Below are positions 1-9,518 of a stretch of DNA of 64,000 nt, in pieces. The stretch is from JADJSS01 sp046329815 (GTDB taxonomy: Bacteria; Bacteroidota; Bacteroidia; Chitinophagales; JADIYW01). Within the stretch, counting starts at the first letter, position 1, and every line of letters starts with the position of its first letter. The position numbers and the translations under genes were made by a program. The stretch is from the NCBI GenBank assembly GCA_046329815.1, contig JAXLTY010000001.1, positions 186,001-250,000 on the forward strand, in the 5' to 3' direction. The notes beneath the pieces are model-generated. The model was not told the DNA's origin. It saw only the letters and a program-made list of their open reading frames with translations, and did no database searches.

Positions 1-1
1 T

Positions 2-55
2 TTCTTTGATATCGGTGATGCGCGCGCAGTAGTTGATTCTATCAATGGTGTTTAA
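2..55 (+). CDS. 3' end of an unidentified protein (partial)
   Basis: An open frame entering from the window edge reads through to TAA at 53-55, ending in DARAVVDSINGV. It stops 29 bp before the stop codon of the convergent giant gene, which is the spacing expected of a real gene end. Only 17 codons are visible, so the product cannot be named. A chance open frame of this length is possible. Confidence 0.35.
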   Translation, partial: FFDIGDARAVVDSINGV

Positions 56-84
56 TAAAAATTCTTTTATTACCTATTTTGCTC

Positions 85-3000
85 TTATTTTAACAAAGTA
101 ATTACACCTTTTTTGTAGAGCTGCGCACCATTGTAGCACGTGTAAGAAATAACGTACACATACGAATCGCTTTGCGCTTCACCGCCTTTGTACATACCAT
201 TCCAGCAATCTGTTGTATTGTTTGCTTCAAATACTTTTTCATTCCAACGGTCAAAAATCACCATTTTGTAGTTCGTTAATCTCGGCGGCGATACAATTTT
301 GAAGCAGTCATTAATACCATCGCCATTTGGTGAAAATGCAGACGGAACATAGATAAACGCTTCTGTACATTCGTTAATCAGATTTACTTGTACCGAATCT
401 GTACTCACACAGCCGTTTTTGTCTTTTGCCGTTACGATAAACAATGTTGTTGCCGTTATTACAGCCGTTGGATTTTTGATAGAATCGTTACTCACTAATG
501 AAGCAGGAAGCCAGTTATAGTTATTGTTGGTCGAACCGTTTACATTCAATTGTACTTCTTCTTCATATTTAGCATCTGGTTTGTCAACAATAGCACTGAT
601 AACCGGTAACTGATTTACTGTAATCGGAACATTGCCTGTCTTGCTGCAGCCATTGCCATACTTGATGGTGAACTGCATATTGCCTGTTGTAGTGTTGCTT
701 ACAACAGCCGTGTCAATATTAGTCGTGGTAAATGTATCACTGCCGTTTTTCCATACAATACTATATCCAGTCTGTGGTATCTGCAAATCAATTACAGCAC
801 TTTCGCCGGTACAATATTTTATTAACGGAATTACAGGATCAACAGCACTTACTTTTGTTACAATTGCATTGCTCATTGCTGTTGCTGACGTTACACAGGT
901 TGCCGTCGATGTAACCTTCACTTCTACTTGGTCACTGTCATTTAGTGTCGTTGTGCTATATTGTGCACTATTTGTACCAACCGGATTGCCATTTAAATAC
1001 CACTGATACGATGGATTCGGAACGCCTGTGTTGCTTGCCGTTGCCGTAAATACCACCTGATCGCCTTTACAAATATCTGATTTCGTAGAAACGATGGAAA
1101 CTGCCGGTGTGTATGTTGGATTCACGGTAAGCGTTAAGACAATAAAGCTGTCACAGCCGTTTACCTGTGTTAACGTATCGCGGTAAGTGCCTGCTGCAGT
1201 TAATAATTGTCCATTGAACGGATAATTCGTGCCATTACAGATTGCTTTGCTGACGTTCGTTGTTTTTAACGGATTGACTGTTACTGTTAACACTACAAAA
1301 CTATCGCATCCTAATGAGGTTGTTAAGGTATCTCTGAATGTACCTGCTGCAGTTATGGTTTGTCCGTTAAATGTTGTGCTATTGCCTTGACAAATCGCTC
1401 TGCTGATGTTCGTAGTTGGTCGCGGATTTACTGTTACTGTAAATACAATAAAGCTGTCGCAACCTAATGATGTGGTCAAGGTATCGCGATAAACACCTGA
1501 TGTTGTTATGTTTAATCCGTTGAATGCAACACTGCTGCCCTGGCAAATTGATTGTGCTATACTTGTAGTTGGTGTTGGTTTTACCGTTACTGTTAATACC
1601 ACAAAACTATCGCAACCTAATGATGTAGTTAAGGTATCGCGATAAGTTCCTGCACTTGTAATAGTTTGTCCGTTGAATGTTGTGCTGCTGCCTTGGCAGA
1701 TCGATCTGCTGATATTCGTTGTCGGTGTTGGTTTTACTGTTACCGTTAATATCACAAAGCTGTCACAACCTAAAGAGGTGGTCAGTGTATCGCGGTAAGT
1801 TCCTGCCGTTGTAATCGTATTGCCATTAAATACGATTGAGCTGTTGTTACAAATTGCCTGTGCAATATTCGTCGTTTTTACCGGTTTGATGGTTACTGTT
1901 AATACCACAAAACTATCGCAACCTAATGAGGTTGTCAATGTATCTCGATATGTTCCGGCTGTCGTAATCGTATTACCATTGAACGTGGTAGAACTGCCTT
2001 GACAAATTGCCTGTGTTATATTCGTTGTCGGCGTTGGTTTTACTGTTACCGTTAATATCACAAAGCTATCGCAACCCAATGAGGTAGTTAAGGTATCGCG
2101 GTAAGTACCGGCTGTGGTGATCGTATTGCCATTAAATGTAGTTGAACTTCCGTTACAGATAGCACGACTAGTATTTGTCGTAGGTGTTGGATTCACTGTC
2201 AGATTCGTTGTAATGATAGAATCACAACCTTGTGCGCTTATCAATGTGTCACGATATGTTCCGGTAGCTGAATAAGTATGTGAACCAACTGTTACAGATG
2301 AACCCATACAAATGCTTGGTGTCAGCGTGGTGCGTATTACTGAATTAACAGAAAGCGTTAAAATGATAAAGCTGTCGCATCCTTGTGATGTTAACAATGT
2401 ATCGCGATAGACACCTGCCGCTGATATCGTTTGTCCGTTAAAGACAATACTATGGCCACTGCAAATAGACTGCGATATACTGGTTGTTTTGGTTGGTTTT
2501 ACTGTTACTGTTAATACGATAAAGCTATCACAACCTAACGATGTAGTCAAGGTGTCGCGGTAGGTTCCTGCCGTTGTGATCGTTTGTCCATTAAAAACTA
2601 TCGAACTTCCATTACAAATAGACTGTGTAATGTTGGTCGTTGGTGTTGGTTTTATCGTTGTTGTCAATACAATAAAACTATCACAACCTAATGATGTACT
2701 TAATGTATCGCGGTAAATTCCTGCTGTGGTGATTGTATTACCATTGAACGTTATAGAACTGCCTTGACAAATTGCCTGAGCAATATTCGTTGTTGGTGTT
2801 GGTTTTATCGTTGTTGTCAGTACAATAAAACTATCACAACCTAATGAGGTTGTCAATGTATCTCTGAATGTTCCGGCTGTGGTGATCGTTTGTCCGTTGA
2901 ACACTATTGAACCACCGTTACAGATGGATTGCGATATATTCGTTGTTGGTGTTGGCTTGATGGTAACCGTTAATACAATAAAACTATCACAACCTAATGA

Positions 3001-6000
3001 TGTCGTCAATGTATCTCGATAGGTTCCGGCTGTGGTGATTGTATTTCCATTGAACGTTATCGAACTTCCATTACAAATGGCTTGCGCAATATTCGTTGTT
3101 GGTGTCGGTTTGATGGTTGTCGTCAGTACAATAAAACTGTCGCAACCTAATGATGTGACCAATGTATCTCGATAGGTTCCGGCTGTGGTGATCGTTTGTC
3201 CGTTGAACACTATTGAACTTCCGTTACAAATGGCTTGCGCAATATTCGTTGTCGGTGTTGGTTTGATGGTTGTCGTCAGTACAATAAAACTGTCGCATCC
3301 TAATGATGTTGTCAAAGTATCTCTGAATGTTCCGGCTGTGGTGACCGTTTGTCCATTGAAGACTATCGAACCACCGTTACAGATTGCTTGTGATATATTG
3401 GTCGTTGGTGTTGGTTTGATGGTTGTTGTCAATACAATAAAACTGTCGCATCCTAATGATGTAGTCAATGTATCTCTGAATGTTCCGGCTGTGGTGATCG
3501 TTTGTCCGTTAAAAACTATTGAACCACCGTTACAAATGGCTTGCGCAATATTCGTTGTCGGTGTCGGTTTTATCGTTGTTGTCAGTACAATAAAACTATC
3601 GCAACCTAATGAGGTTGTCAAAGTATCTCTGAATGTTCCTGCTGTCGTAATCGTTTGTCCGTTGAACACTATCGAACTTCCGTTACAAATGGATTGTGCA
3701 ATATTCGTTGTCGTTGTCGGTTTTATCGTTGTTGTCAGTACAATAAAACTGTCGCATCCTAATGAGGTCGTCAAGGTATCTCGATATGTTCCGGCTGTGG
3801 TGATCGTTTGTCCGTTGAAAACTATTGAACTTCCGTTACAAATTGCCTGTGATATATTCGTTGTCGGTGTTGGTTTTATCGTTGTTGTCAATACTATAAA
3901 ACTGTCACATCCTAATAATGTAACCAATGTATCTCTGAATGTTCCGGCTGTTGTGATTGTATTCCCATTGAACGTTATAGAACTTCCATTACAAATGGCT
4001 TGCGCAATATTCGTTGTCGGTGTTGGTTTTATCGTTGTTGTCAGTACAATAAAACTATCGCATCCTAATGAGGTTGTCAAAGTATCTCGATATGTTCCTG
4101 CTGTTGTGATTGTATTACCATTGAACGTTATAGAACTGCCTTGACAAATTGCCTGTGATATATTGGTCGTTGGTGTTGGTTTGATGGTTGTTGTCAGTAC
4201 AATAAAACTATCACAACCTAATGAGGTCGTCAATGTATCTCTGAATGTTCCGGCTGTGGTGATCGTTTGTCCGTTGAACACTATTGAACCACCGTTACAG
4301 ATTGCCTGTGATATATTCGTTGTTGGTGTTGACTGAATCGTTACCGTTAATACAATAAAACTGTCGCATCCTAATGAGGTTGTCAAAGTATCTCTGAATG
4401 TTCCGGCTGTCGTAATCGTTTGTCCGTTGAACACGATTGAACTTCCATTACAAATGGATTGCACAATATTTGTTGTTGGCGTTGGCTTGATGGTTGTTGT
4501 GAGCACAATAAAACTGTCGCATCCTAATGATGTCGTCAAGGTATCTCTGAATGTTCCGGCTGTCGTAATCGTTTGTCCGTTGAACACTATCGAACTTCCG
4601 TTACAAATGGATTGTGCAATATTCGTTGTTGGTGTCGGTTTGATGGTTGTTGTCAGTACAATAAAACTATCGCATCCTAATGATGTCGTCAATGTATCTC
4701 TGAATGTTCCGGCTGTGGTAATCGTTTGTCCGTTAAAGACTATTGAACCGCCATTACAGATGGATTGCGCAATATTCGTTGTTGGTGACGGTTTGATGGT
4801 TGTCGTTAATACAATAAAACTGTCGCATCCTAATGAGGTCGTCAATGTATCTCTGAATGTTCCGGCTGTGGTAATCGTTTGTCCATTGAAGACTATTGAA
4901 CCACCGTTACAGATAGCCTGTGATATATTCGTTGTCGGCGTTGACTGAATCGTTACCGTTAATACAATAAAACTGTCGCATCCTAATGAGGTCGTCAAGG
5001 TATCTCTGAATGTTCCGGCTGTAGTAATCGTTTGTCCGTTAAACACTATTGAACCACCGTTACAAATGGCTTGCGCAATATTCGTTGTCGGTGTTGACTG
5101 AATCGTTACCGTTAATACAATAAAACTGTCGCATCCTAATGAGGTACTTAATGTATCTCGATACGTTCCGGCTGTAGTAATCGTTTGTCCGTTGAACACT
5201 ATTGAACCACCGTTACAAATGGCCTGTGTTATATTTGTTGTCGGTGTTGGTTTTATCGTTGTTGTCAGTACAATAAAACTGTCGCATCCTAATGATGTCG
5301 TCAATGTATCTCTGAATGTTCCGGCTGTGGTAATCGTTTGTCCGTTAAAGACTATTGAACCGCCATTACAGATGGATTGCGCAATATTCGTTGTTGGTGA
5401 CGGTTTGATGGTTGTCGTTAATACAATAAAACTGTCGCATCCTAATGAGGTCGTCAAAGTATCTCTGAATGTTCCGGCTGTGGTAATCGTTTGTCCATTG
5501 AAGACTATTGAACCACCGTTACAGATAGCCTGTGATATATTCGTTGTCGGCGTTGACTGAATCGTTACCGTTAATACAATAAAACTGTCGCATCCTAATG
5601 AGGTCGTCAAGGTATCTCTGAATGTTCCGGCTGTAGTAATCGTTTGTCCGTTAAACACTATTGAACCACCGTTACAAATGGCTTGCGCAATATTCGTTGT
5701 CGGTGTTGACTGAATCGTTACCGTTAATACAATAAAACTGTCGCATCCTAATGAGGTACTTAATGTATCTCGATACGTTCCGGCTGTAGTAATCGTTTGT
5801 CCGTTGAACACTATTGAACCACCGTTACAAATGGCCTGTGTTATATTTGTTGTCGGTGTTGGTTTTATCGTTGTTGTCAGTACAATAAAACTGTCGCATC
5901 CTAATGATGTCGTCAATGTATCTCTGAATGTTCCGGCTGTGGTAATCGTTTGTCCGTTAAAGACTATTGAACCGCCATTACAGATGGATTGCGCAATATT

Positions 6001-9000
6001 CGTTGTTGGTGACGGTTTGATGGTTGTCGTTAATACAATAAAACTGTCGCATCCTAATGAGGTCGTCAAAGTATCTCTGAATGTTCCGGCTGTGGTAATA
6101 GTTTGTCCATTGAACACGATTGAACCACCGTTACAAATGGATTGCGCAATATTCGTTGTTGGTGACGGTTTGATCGTTGTTGTCAATACAATAAAACTAT
6201 CACAACCTAATGATGTTGTCAAAGTATCTCTGAATGTTCCGGCACTTGTGATTGTTTGTCCGTTGAAGACTATCGAACCACCGTTACAGATTGCTTGTGT
6301 AATGTTGGTGGTAGGTGTCGGTTTGATGGTTGTTGTCAGTACAATAAAACTATCGCAACCTAATGATGTCGTCAAGGTATCTCGATATGTTCCGGCTGTG
6401 GTGATCGTTTGTCCGTTGAACACGATTGAACTTCCATTACAAATAGACTGTGATATATTTGTTGTCTGTAATGGTGCAATAGTAATATCCATTGTTTTAT
6501 TGGATGCACATTGCCCTGCATTCGGTGTAAAAGTATAGGTAGTTGTTCCTACCGTTGAAGTACTTATATTAGTTGGATTCCACACTCCTATTATCGAATC
6601 ATTAGATCTGGTAGGCAAAGTTGGTGCCAAAGCATTTTGACAAATTGGACTGATTGCAGTAAAAGTTGGCGTTATACCTGATGATATTGTTACCGATGCT
6701 GTAGTAGTAAATTGCGAACAGCCTCCACTTGCAGGTATTGTGTAAGTTACTGTATAAGAATTAATAGCACTGGCACTTGGTGTAATTGCCCCTGTACTCG
6801 CGTTTATCGATAAACCTGCTGGGCTTGCAGTATAAGTTCCGCCCGCTGTTCCTGTTCTTGTTACATTTTGTGGTGTTGAAACTGAATTACAAAATGTATT
6901 CGGTGAATATGCAATAGATGCCGATCCAGAACCTGATACTACTTGAATTTGCTTGGTATTTGTTAAAGCACTTCCACAAGCAAAAACTGTATAGGTAATA
7001 GTATGTGTTCCTATGCCGGCAACTGCAGGGTTAAATATTGCACCAGTCATTCCCGGTCCGGTAAATGTACCACCAGCAGGACTACCAGTTAAAGTTATAG
7101 TTGGTGAAGATAAACAATATGGGCCACCTGCACCTGAAATAACAGGTGCTGCTCCGGCTCCTAATACCTGGACTTTGAAAGTATTGGCACAACCTGCGCC
7201 TGAGTATGTTAGTGTGTGGTTTCCAATACCTGCAGTAGATGGACTAAACACCGGATTGGCTATCCATGATCCAAACAGGCAAGCACCTGCTGTTGTAATT
7301 CCAGGTCCGGAAAATTGCCCGCATTTAGGATTTGGGTTTAATGTAACATCTGCATCTGAAACACAATAAGTTGGATTTAAATTAACTGTTGGCAGTGTTC
7401 CGTTTATTACTTTTATGACCCTGATTCCTGTAAAAGTTCCACAACCATTTGTAACAGTATATCTAACAGTATCATTCCCTACACCGGCAATTGCCGGATA
7501 AAAAGTATCATTAGACATACCAGGACCAGAAAATGTTCCACCTACCGGCGTAGCTGTCAATACTAAAGGGTTTGCTCCCAAGCAAAAATTATTTCCTGGT
7601 AAAGTAATGGTTGCATTTGCAGGTGGATTGGTGGTAACAGCCATATCATCTTGTGCCTTACAACCGTTTGGCGAAGTAACAACAACTCTATATGTTGTAT
7701 ATCCTGTTGGACTTACAGTAGTCGTATTACTAGCTCCAGTTTGAAACTGTGTTCCGTTTGATGGTGGAAATACAACAGGGTTTCTATAAAAAGTATAAGT
7801 GCTGCCTGCAATCGCTGGCAATGCCGTTAATGTAAGAGGCGTCCCACAATATAATTGATCCGGTCCTAAACTTACAGCAGTCGCTTCAACAGTAATCGTC
7901 TTACTGATGTTTGCCGAACAAGAACCATTTACAACAGTAACAGTAACAGTAGTAGTGGATGTTGGTGAAAAAACTGCAGACGCTCCAACCTGTCCATCAT
8001 TCCAGTAATAAGCAGTGCCTCCGCCAGCCGTTATGGTTTGACTGCTTGGTGAATAATTAAAACTACCAAATAAACCTGGTGTTCTGCAAACAATTTGCGG
8101 ATTGGTCATAGTAGGTGTTGGTGGCGCGCCTAATGAAATATTGAAATTTGAATTCATGTTATTATTGCACAAATCCATTATATCCTGAACATGCACCGAA
8201 TAATTTCCGGCTGTTAAAGCAGGTGAAACTGAAATATCAATATTGTTGGTTCTGCCATTTACACAATTTGTGTTGACTATGGTAAATGTATGTCCGGCTA
8301 AAGTAAAATCGGTATTTTGAATCGTTGCGCACGAAACCCACTCTGAAAAGAGTACATGAAAATTAGTAGCATTGGAACAGTTTCCTGAATACGCATTCGT
8401 TACTGTTGGAGGAACAACATCTGTAATTGCAACCGATGATGCCTGTTTTTTAAATTCAATTAAAAATCCATCATTTGATCCGCTATAAAAATTAACGCAA
8501 ATGGCATATTGCCTTCCCACTGTAACATTTACTCTGTTATTAAAACGATTACAATCTGACCCTTTACTTTGATTTGAGCAATCATTGGATGTACACGAAC
8601 CGTAGTTTTCTGTACATAAAGTGCTGTTCATACCGGTTGTACCGGTATATAGTGAAAAATTACACGCCAATTCATTCCGCTTATTAGACTGGCAGCCATT
8701 AGTAATGTCCCAAAGTACGAAATCATAGTCGGTAGAACCTTGCGGTGTGATCATGAAATCAAGCGGGCCTGATGATTGCGGCGAAAACGAGTACCATACA
8801 GAACCACCATTTCCTGTACCACTGTAACAAGATCCTTCGTCATCATAAATTGATCCTAAATCAGTGTACTGACCGCCTAAAGCAATTGCCGTATTATTTT
8901 GACATAAAGGAATTGCGTATGGACAATCGCTTTCCGGTGGAGACGACATACGCAAAGCTGTGTTTTCCGGTTTAGGAATCAATTCGTCAATATGAGCAAT

Positions 9001-9414
9001 CCATCCTTTTGAGTTATTGTAATTTTGTGAAGGAATATATTCAATAGTTAATTTTTCACCCGTGATATTTTTGGTCTTTTCTATTTGGTAAAAAGTTTTT
9101 ACTAAATTTTCATCATTCACTTCTTCACCTGCATATACTTTTATTTTAGCACCATTTGGCAAATCAATCTGAGTAAAATATAAACTTAAAACAAAACCGG
9201 GTTTTGCAGTAAAAGTATTTACGGTATGCGTGTTAGAAACCGCTCCATTTTCACCACCATCATCAAAGAATCTGGTGTTTCCAACCTCGTGACTGCAAGA
9301 CGAACAGGCATTAAAACTGGTCGTATATTTATCGTTGCCCACATTTTCGGCATACAACTTATCCGATAAAAAAAATAAAAATAGTAAGACAATGGAAGTA
9401 AAGAGTCTTTTCAT
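85..9414 (-). CDS. Giant repetitive adhesin-like protein with type B T9SS sorting domain
   Basis: A secreted or surface-attached protein of about 3,109 residues. I chose the internal Met (MKRLFTS) because a clean signal peptide starts there; an in-frame ATG at 9426 would add four residues. Numbered from 9426, residues 1-26 are the signal peptide and ~40-330 are Cys-rich beta domains. Residues ~340-985 hold Ig/PKD-like modules with GGTFSGPGM-type motifs. Residues 988-2772 are 35 tandem 51-residue repeats, each with two Cys (ICNG and GCDSF). Ig-like modules follow, then a C-terminal domain from ~3025 with FSPNGDGINDCF and IFDRWNEKVFE. That last domain is the gliding-motility-associated (TIGR04131/CHU_C) signal of type IX secretion. 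The role is inferred to be adhesion or matrix formation; no enzymatic domain was seen. Confidence 0.9.
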   Translation of the reverse strand: MKRLFTSIVLLFLFFLSDKLYAENVGNDKYTTSFNACSSCSHEVGNTRFFDDGGENGAVSNTHTVNTFTAKPGFVLSLYFTQIDLPNGAKIKVYAGEEVNDENLVKTFYQIEKTKNITGEKLTIEYIPSQNYNNSKGWIAHIDELIPKPENTALRMSSPPESDCPYAIPLCQNNTAIALGGQYTDLGSIYDDEGSCYSGTGNGGSVWYSFSPQSSGPLDFMITPQGSTDYDFVLWDITNGCQSNKRNELACNFSLYTGTTGMNSTLCTENYGSCTSNDCSNQSKGSDCNRFNNRVNVTVGRQYAICVNFYSGSNDGFLIEFKKQASSVAITDVVPPTVTNAYSGNCSNATNFHVLFSEWVSCATIQNTDFTLAGHTFTIVNTNCVNGRTNNIDISVSPALTAGNYSVHVQDIMDLCNNNMNSNFNISLGAPPTPTMTNPQIVCRTPGLFGSFNYSPSSQTITAGGGTAYYWNDGQVGASAVFSPTSTTTVTVTVVNGSCSANISKTITVEATAVSLGPDQLYCGTPLTLTALPAIAGSTYTFYRNPVVFPPSNGTQFQTGASNTTTVSPTGYTTYRVVVTSPNGCKAQDDMAVTTNPPANATITLPGNNFCLGANPLVLTATPVGGTFSGPGMSNDTFYPAIAGVGNDTVRYTVTNGCGTFTGIRVIKVINGTLPTVNLNPTYCVSDADVTLNPNPKCGQFSGPGITTAGACLFGSWIANPVFSPSTAGIGNHTLTYSGAGCANTFKVQVLGAGAAPVISGAGGPYCLSSPTITLTGSPAGGTFTGPGMTGAIFNPAVAGIGTHTITYTVFACGSALTNTKQIQVVSGSGSASIAYSPNTFCNSVSTPQNVTRTGTAGGTYTASPAGLSINASTGAITPSASAINSYTVTYTIPASGGCSQFTTTASVTISSGITPTFTAISPICQNALAPTLPTRSNDSIIGVWNPTNISTSTVGTTTYTFTPNAGQCASNKTMDITIAPLQTTNISQSICNGSSIVFNGQTITTAGTYRDTLTTSLGCDSFIVLTTTIKPTPTTNITQAICNGGSIVFNGQTITSAGTFRDTLTTSLGCDSFIVLTTTIKPSPTTNIAQSICNGGSIVFNGQTITTAGTFRDTLTTSLGCDSFIVLTTTIKPSPTTNIAQSICNGGSIVFNGQTITTAGTFRDTLTTSLGCDSFIVLTTTIKPTPTTNITQAICNGGSIVFNGQTITTAGTYRDTLSTSLGCDSFIVLTVTIQSTPTTNIAQAICNGGSIVFNGQTITTAGTFRDTLTTSLGCDSFIVLTVTIQSTPTTNISQAICNGGSIVFNGQTITTAGTFRDTLTTSLGCDSFIVLTTTIKPSPTTNIAQSICNGGSIVFNGQTITTAGTFRDTLTTSLGCDSFIVLTTTIKPTPTTNITQAICNGGSIVFNGQTITTAGTYRDTLSTSLGCDSFIVLTVTIQSTPTTNIAQAICNGGSIVFNGQTITTAGTFRDTLTTSLGCDSFIVLTVTIQSTPTTNISQAICNGGSIVFNGQTITTAGTFRDTLTTSLGCDSFIVLTTTIKPSPTTNIAQSICNGGSIVFNGQTITTAGTFRDTLTTSLGCDSFIVLTTTIKPTPTTNIAQSICNGSSIVFNGQTITTAGTFRDTLTTSLGCDSFIVLTTTIKPTPTTNIVQSICNGSSIVFNGQTITTAGTFRDTLTTSLGCDSFIVLTVTIQSTPTTNISQAICNGGSIVFNGQTITTAGTFRDTLTTSLGCDSFIVLTTTIKPTPTTNISQAICQGSSITFNGNTITTAGTYRDTLTTSLGCDSFIVLTTTIKPTPTTNIAQAICNGSSITFNGNTITTAGTFRDTLVTLLGCDSFIVLTTTIKPTPTTNISQAICNGSSIVFNGQTITTAGTYRDTLTTSLGCDSFIVLTTTIKPTTTTNIAQSICNGSSIVFNGQTITTAGTFRDTLTTSLGCDSFIVLTTTIKPTPTTNIAQAICNGGSIVFNGQTITTAGTFRDTLTTSLGCDSFIVLTTTIKPTPTTNISQAICNGGSIVFNGQTVTTAGTFRDTLTTSLGCDSFIVLTTTIKPTPTTNIAQAICNGSSIVFNGQTITTAGTYRDTLVTSLGCDSFIVLTTTIKPTPTTNIAQAICNGSSITFNGNTITTAGTYRDTLTTSLGCDSFIVLTVTIKPTPTTNISQSICNGGSIVFNGQTITTAGTFRDTLTTSLGCDSFIVLTTTIKPTPTTNIAQAICQGSSITFNGNTITTAGIYRDTLSTSLGCDSFIVLTTTIKPTPTTNITQSICNGSSIVFNGQTITTAGTYRDTLTTSLGCDSFIVLTVTVKPTKTTSISQSICSGHSIVFNGQTISAAGVYRDTLLTSQGCDSFIILTLSVNSVIRTTLTPSICMGSSVTVGSHTYSATGTYRDTLISAQGCDSIITTNLTVNPTPTTNTSRAICNGSSTTFNGNTITTAGTYRDTLTTSLGCDSFVILTVTVKPTPTTNITQAICQGSSTTFNGNTITTAGTYRDTLTTSLGCDSFVVLTVTIKPVKTTNIAQAICNNSSIVFNGNTITTAGTYRDTLTTSLGCDSFVILTVTVKPTPTTNISRSICQGSSTTFNGQTITSAGTYRDTLTTSLGCDSFVVLTVTVKPTPTTSIAQSICQGSSVAFNGLNITTSGVYRDTLTTSLGCDSFIVFTVTVNPRPTTNISRAICQGNSTTFNGQTITAAGTFRDTLTTSLGCDSFVVLTVTVNPLKTTNVSKAICNGTNYPFNGQLLTAAGTYRDTLTQVNGCDSFIVLTLTVNPTYTPAVSIVSTKSDICKGDQVVFTATASNTGVPNPSYQWYLNGNPVGTNSAQYSTTTLNDSDQVEVKVTSTATCVTSATAMSNAIVTKVSAVDPVIPLIKYCTGESAVIDLQIPQTGYSIVWKNGSDTFTTTNIDTAVVSNTTTGNMQFTIKYGNGCSKTGNVPITVNQLPVISAIVDKPDAKYEEEVQLNVNGSTNNNYNWLPASLVSNDSIKNPTAVITATTLFIVTAKDKNGCVSTDSVQVNLINECTEAFIYVPSAFSPNGDGINDCFKIVSPPRLTNYKMVIFDRWNEKVFEANNTTDCWNGMYKGGEAQSDSYVYVISYTCYNGAQLYKKGVITLLK
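1111..6465 (-). repeat. 35 tandem 153-bp repeats inside the giant gene
   Basis: The block runs from 6465 down to 1111, which is exactly 35 x 153 bp (5,355 bp), with no length variation among units. Units at the N-terminal side (high coordinates) are almost identical; those at low coordinates (roughly 1111-2500) have diverged more. Four consecutive units form a 612-bp higher-order block: sequence near 4690-5460 recurs almost unchanged near 5300-6070. Each encoded unit has the pattern ICNG-SIVFNGQTIT-AGT[FY]RDTL-GCDSFIVL. Confidence 0.95.
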
Positions 9415-9518
9415 ACTAGTTCCCATTTAGTAGTGCAACTAAATTTAACGAAAAAGATTCATTATACCAACAAATGATTAGTATAATATAATAATGCTGA
9501 ACAAAACTTAATTAAGCA

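Noticed and set aside
3185..6538. Plus-strand open frames across the repeat block of the giant gene
   Set aside because: They repeat with the same 153-bp period and lie antisense to a well-supported coding frame; hydrophobic V/I-rich translations are artefacts.
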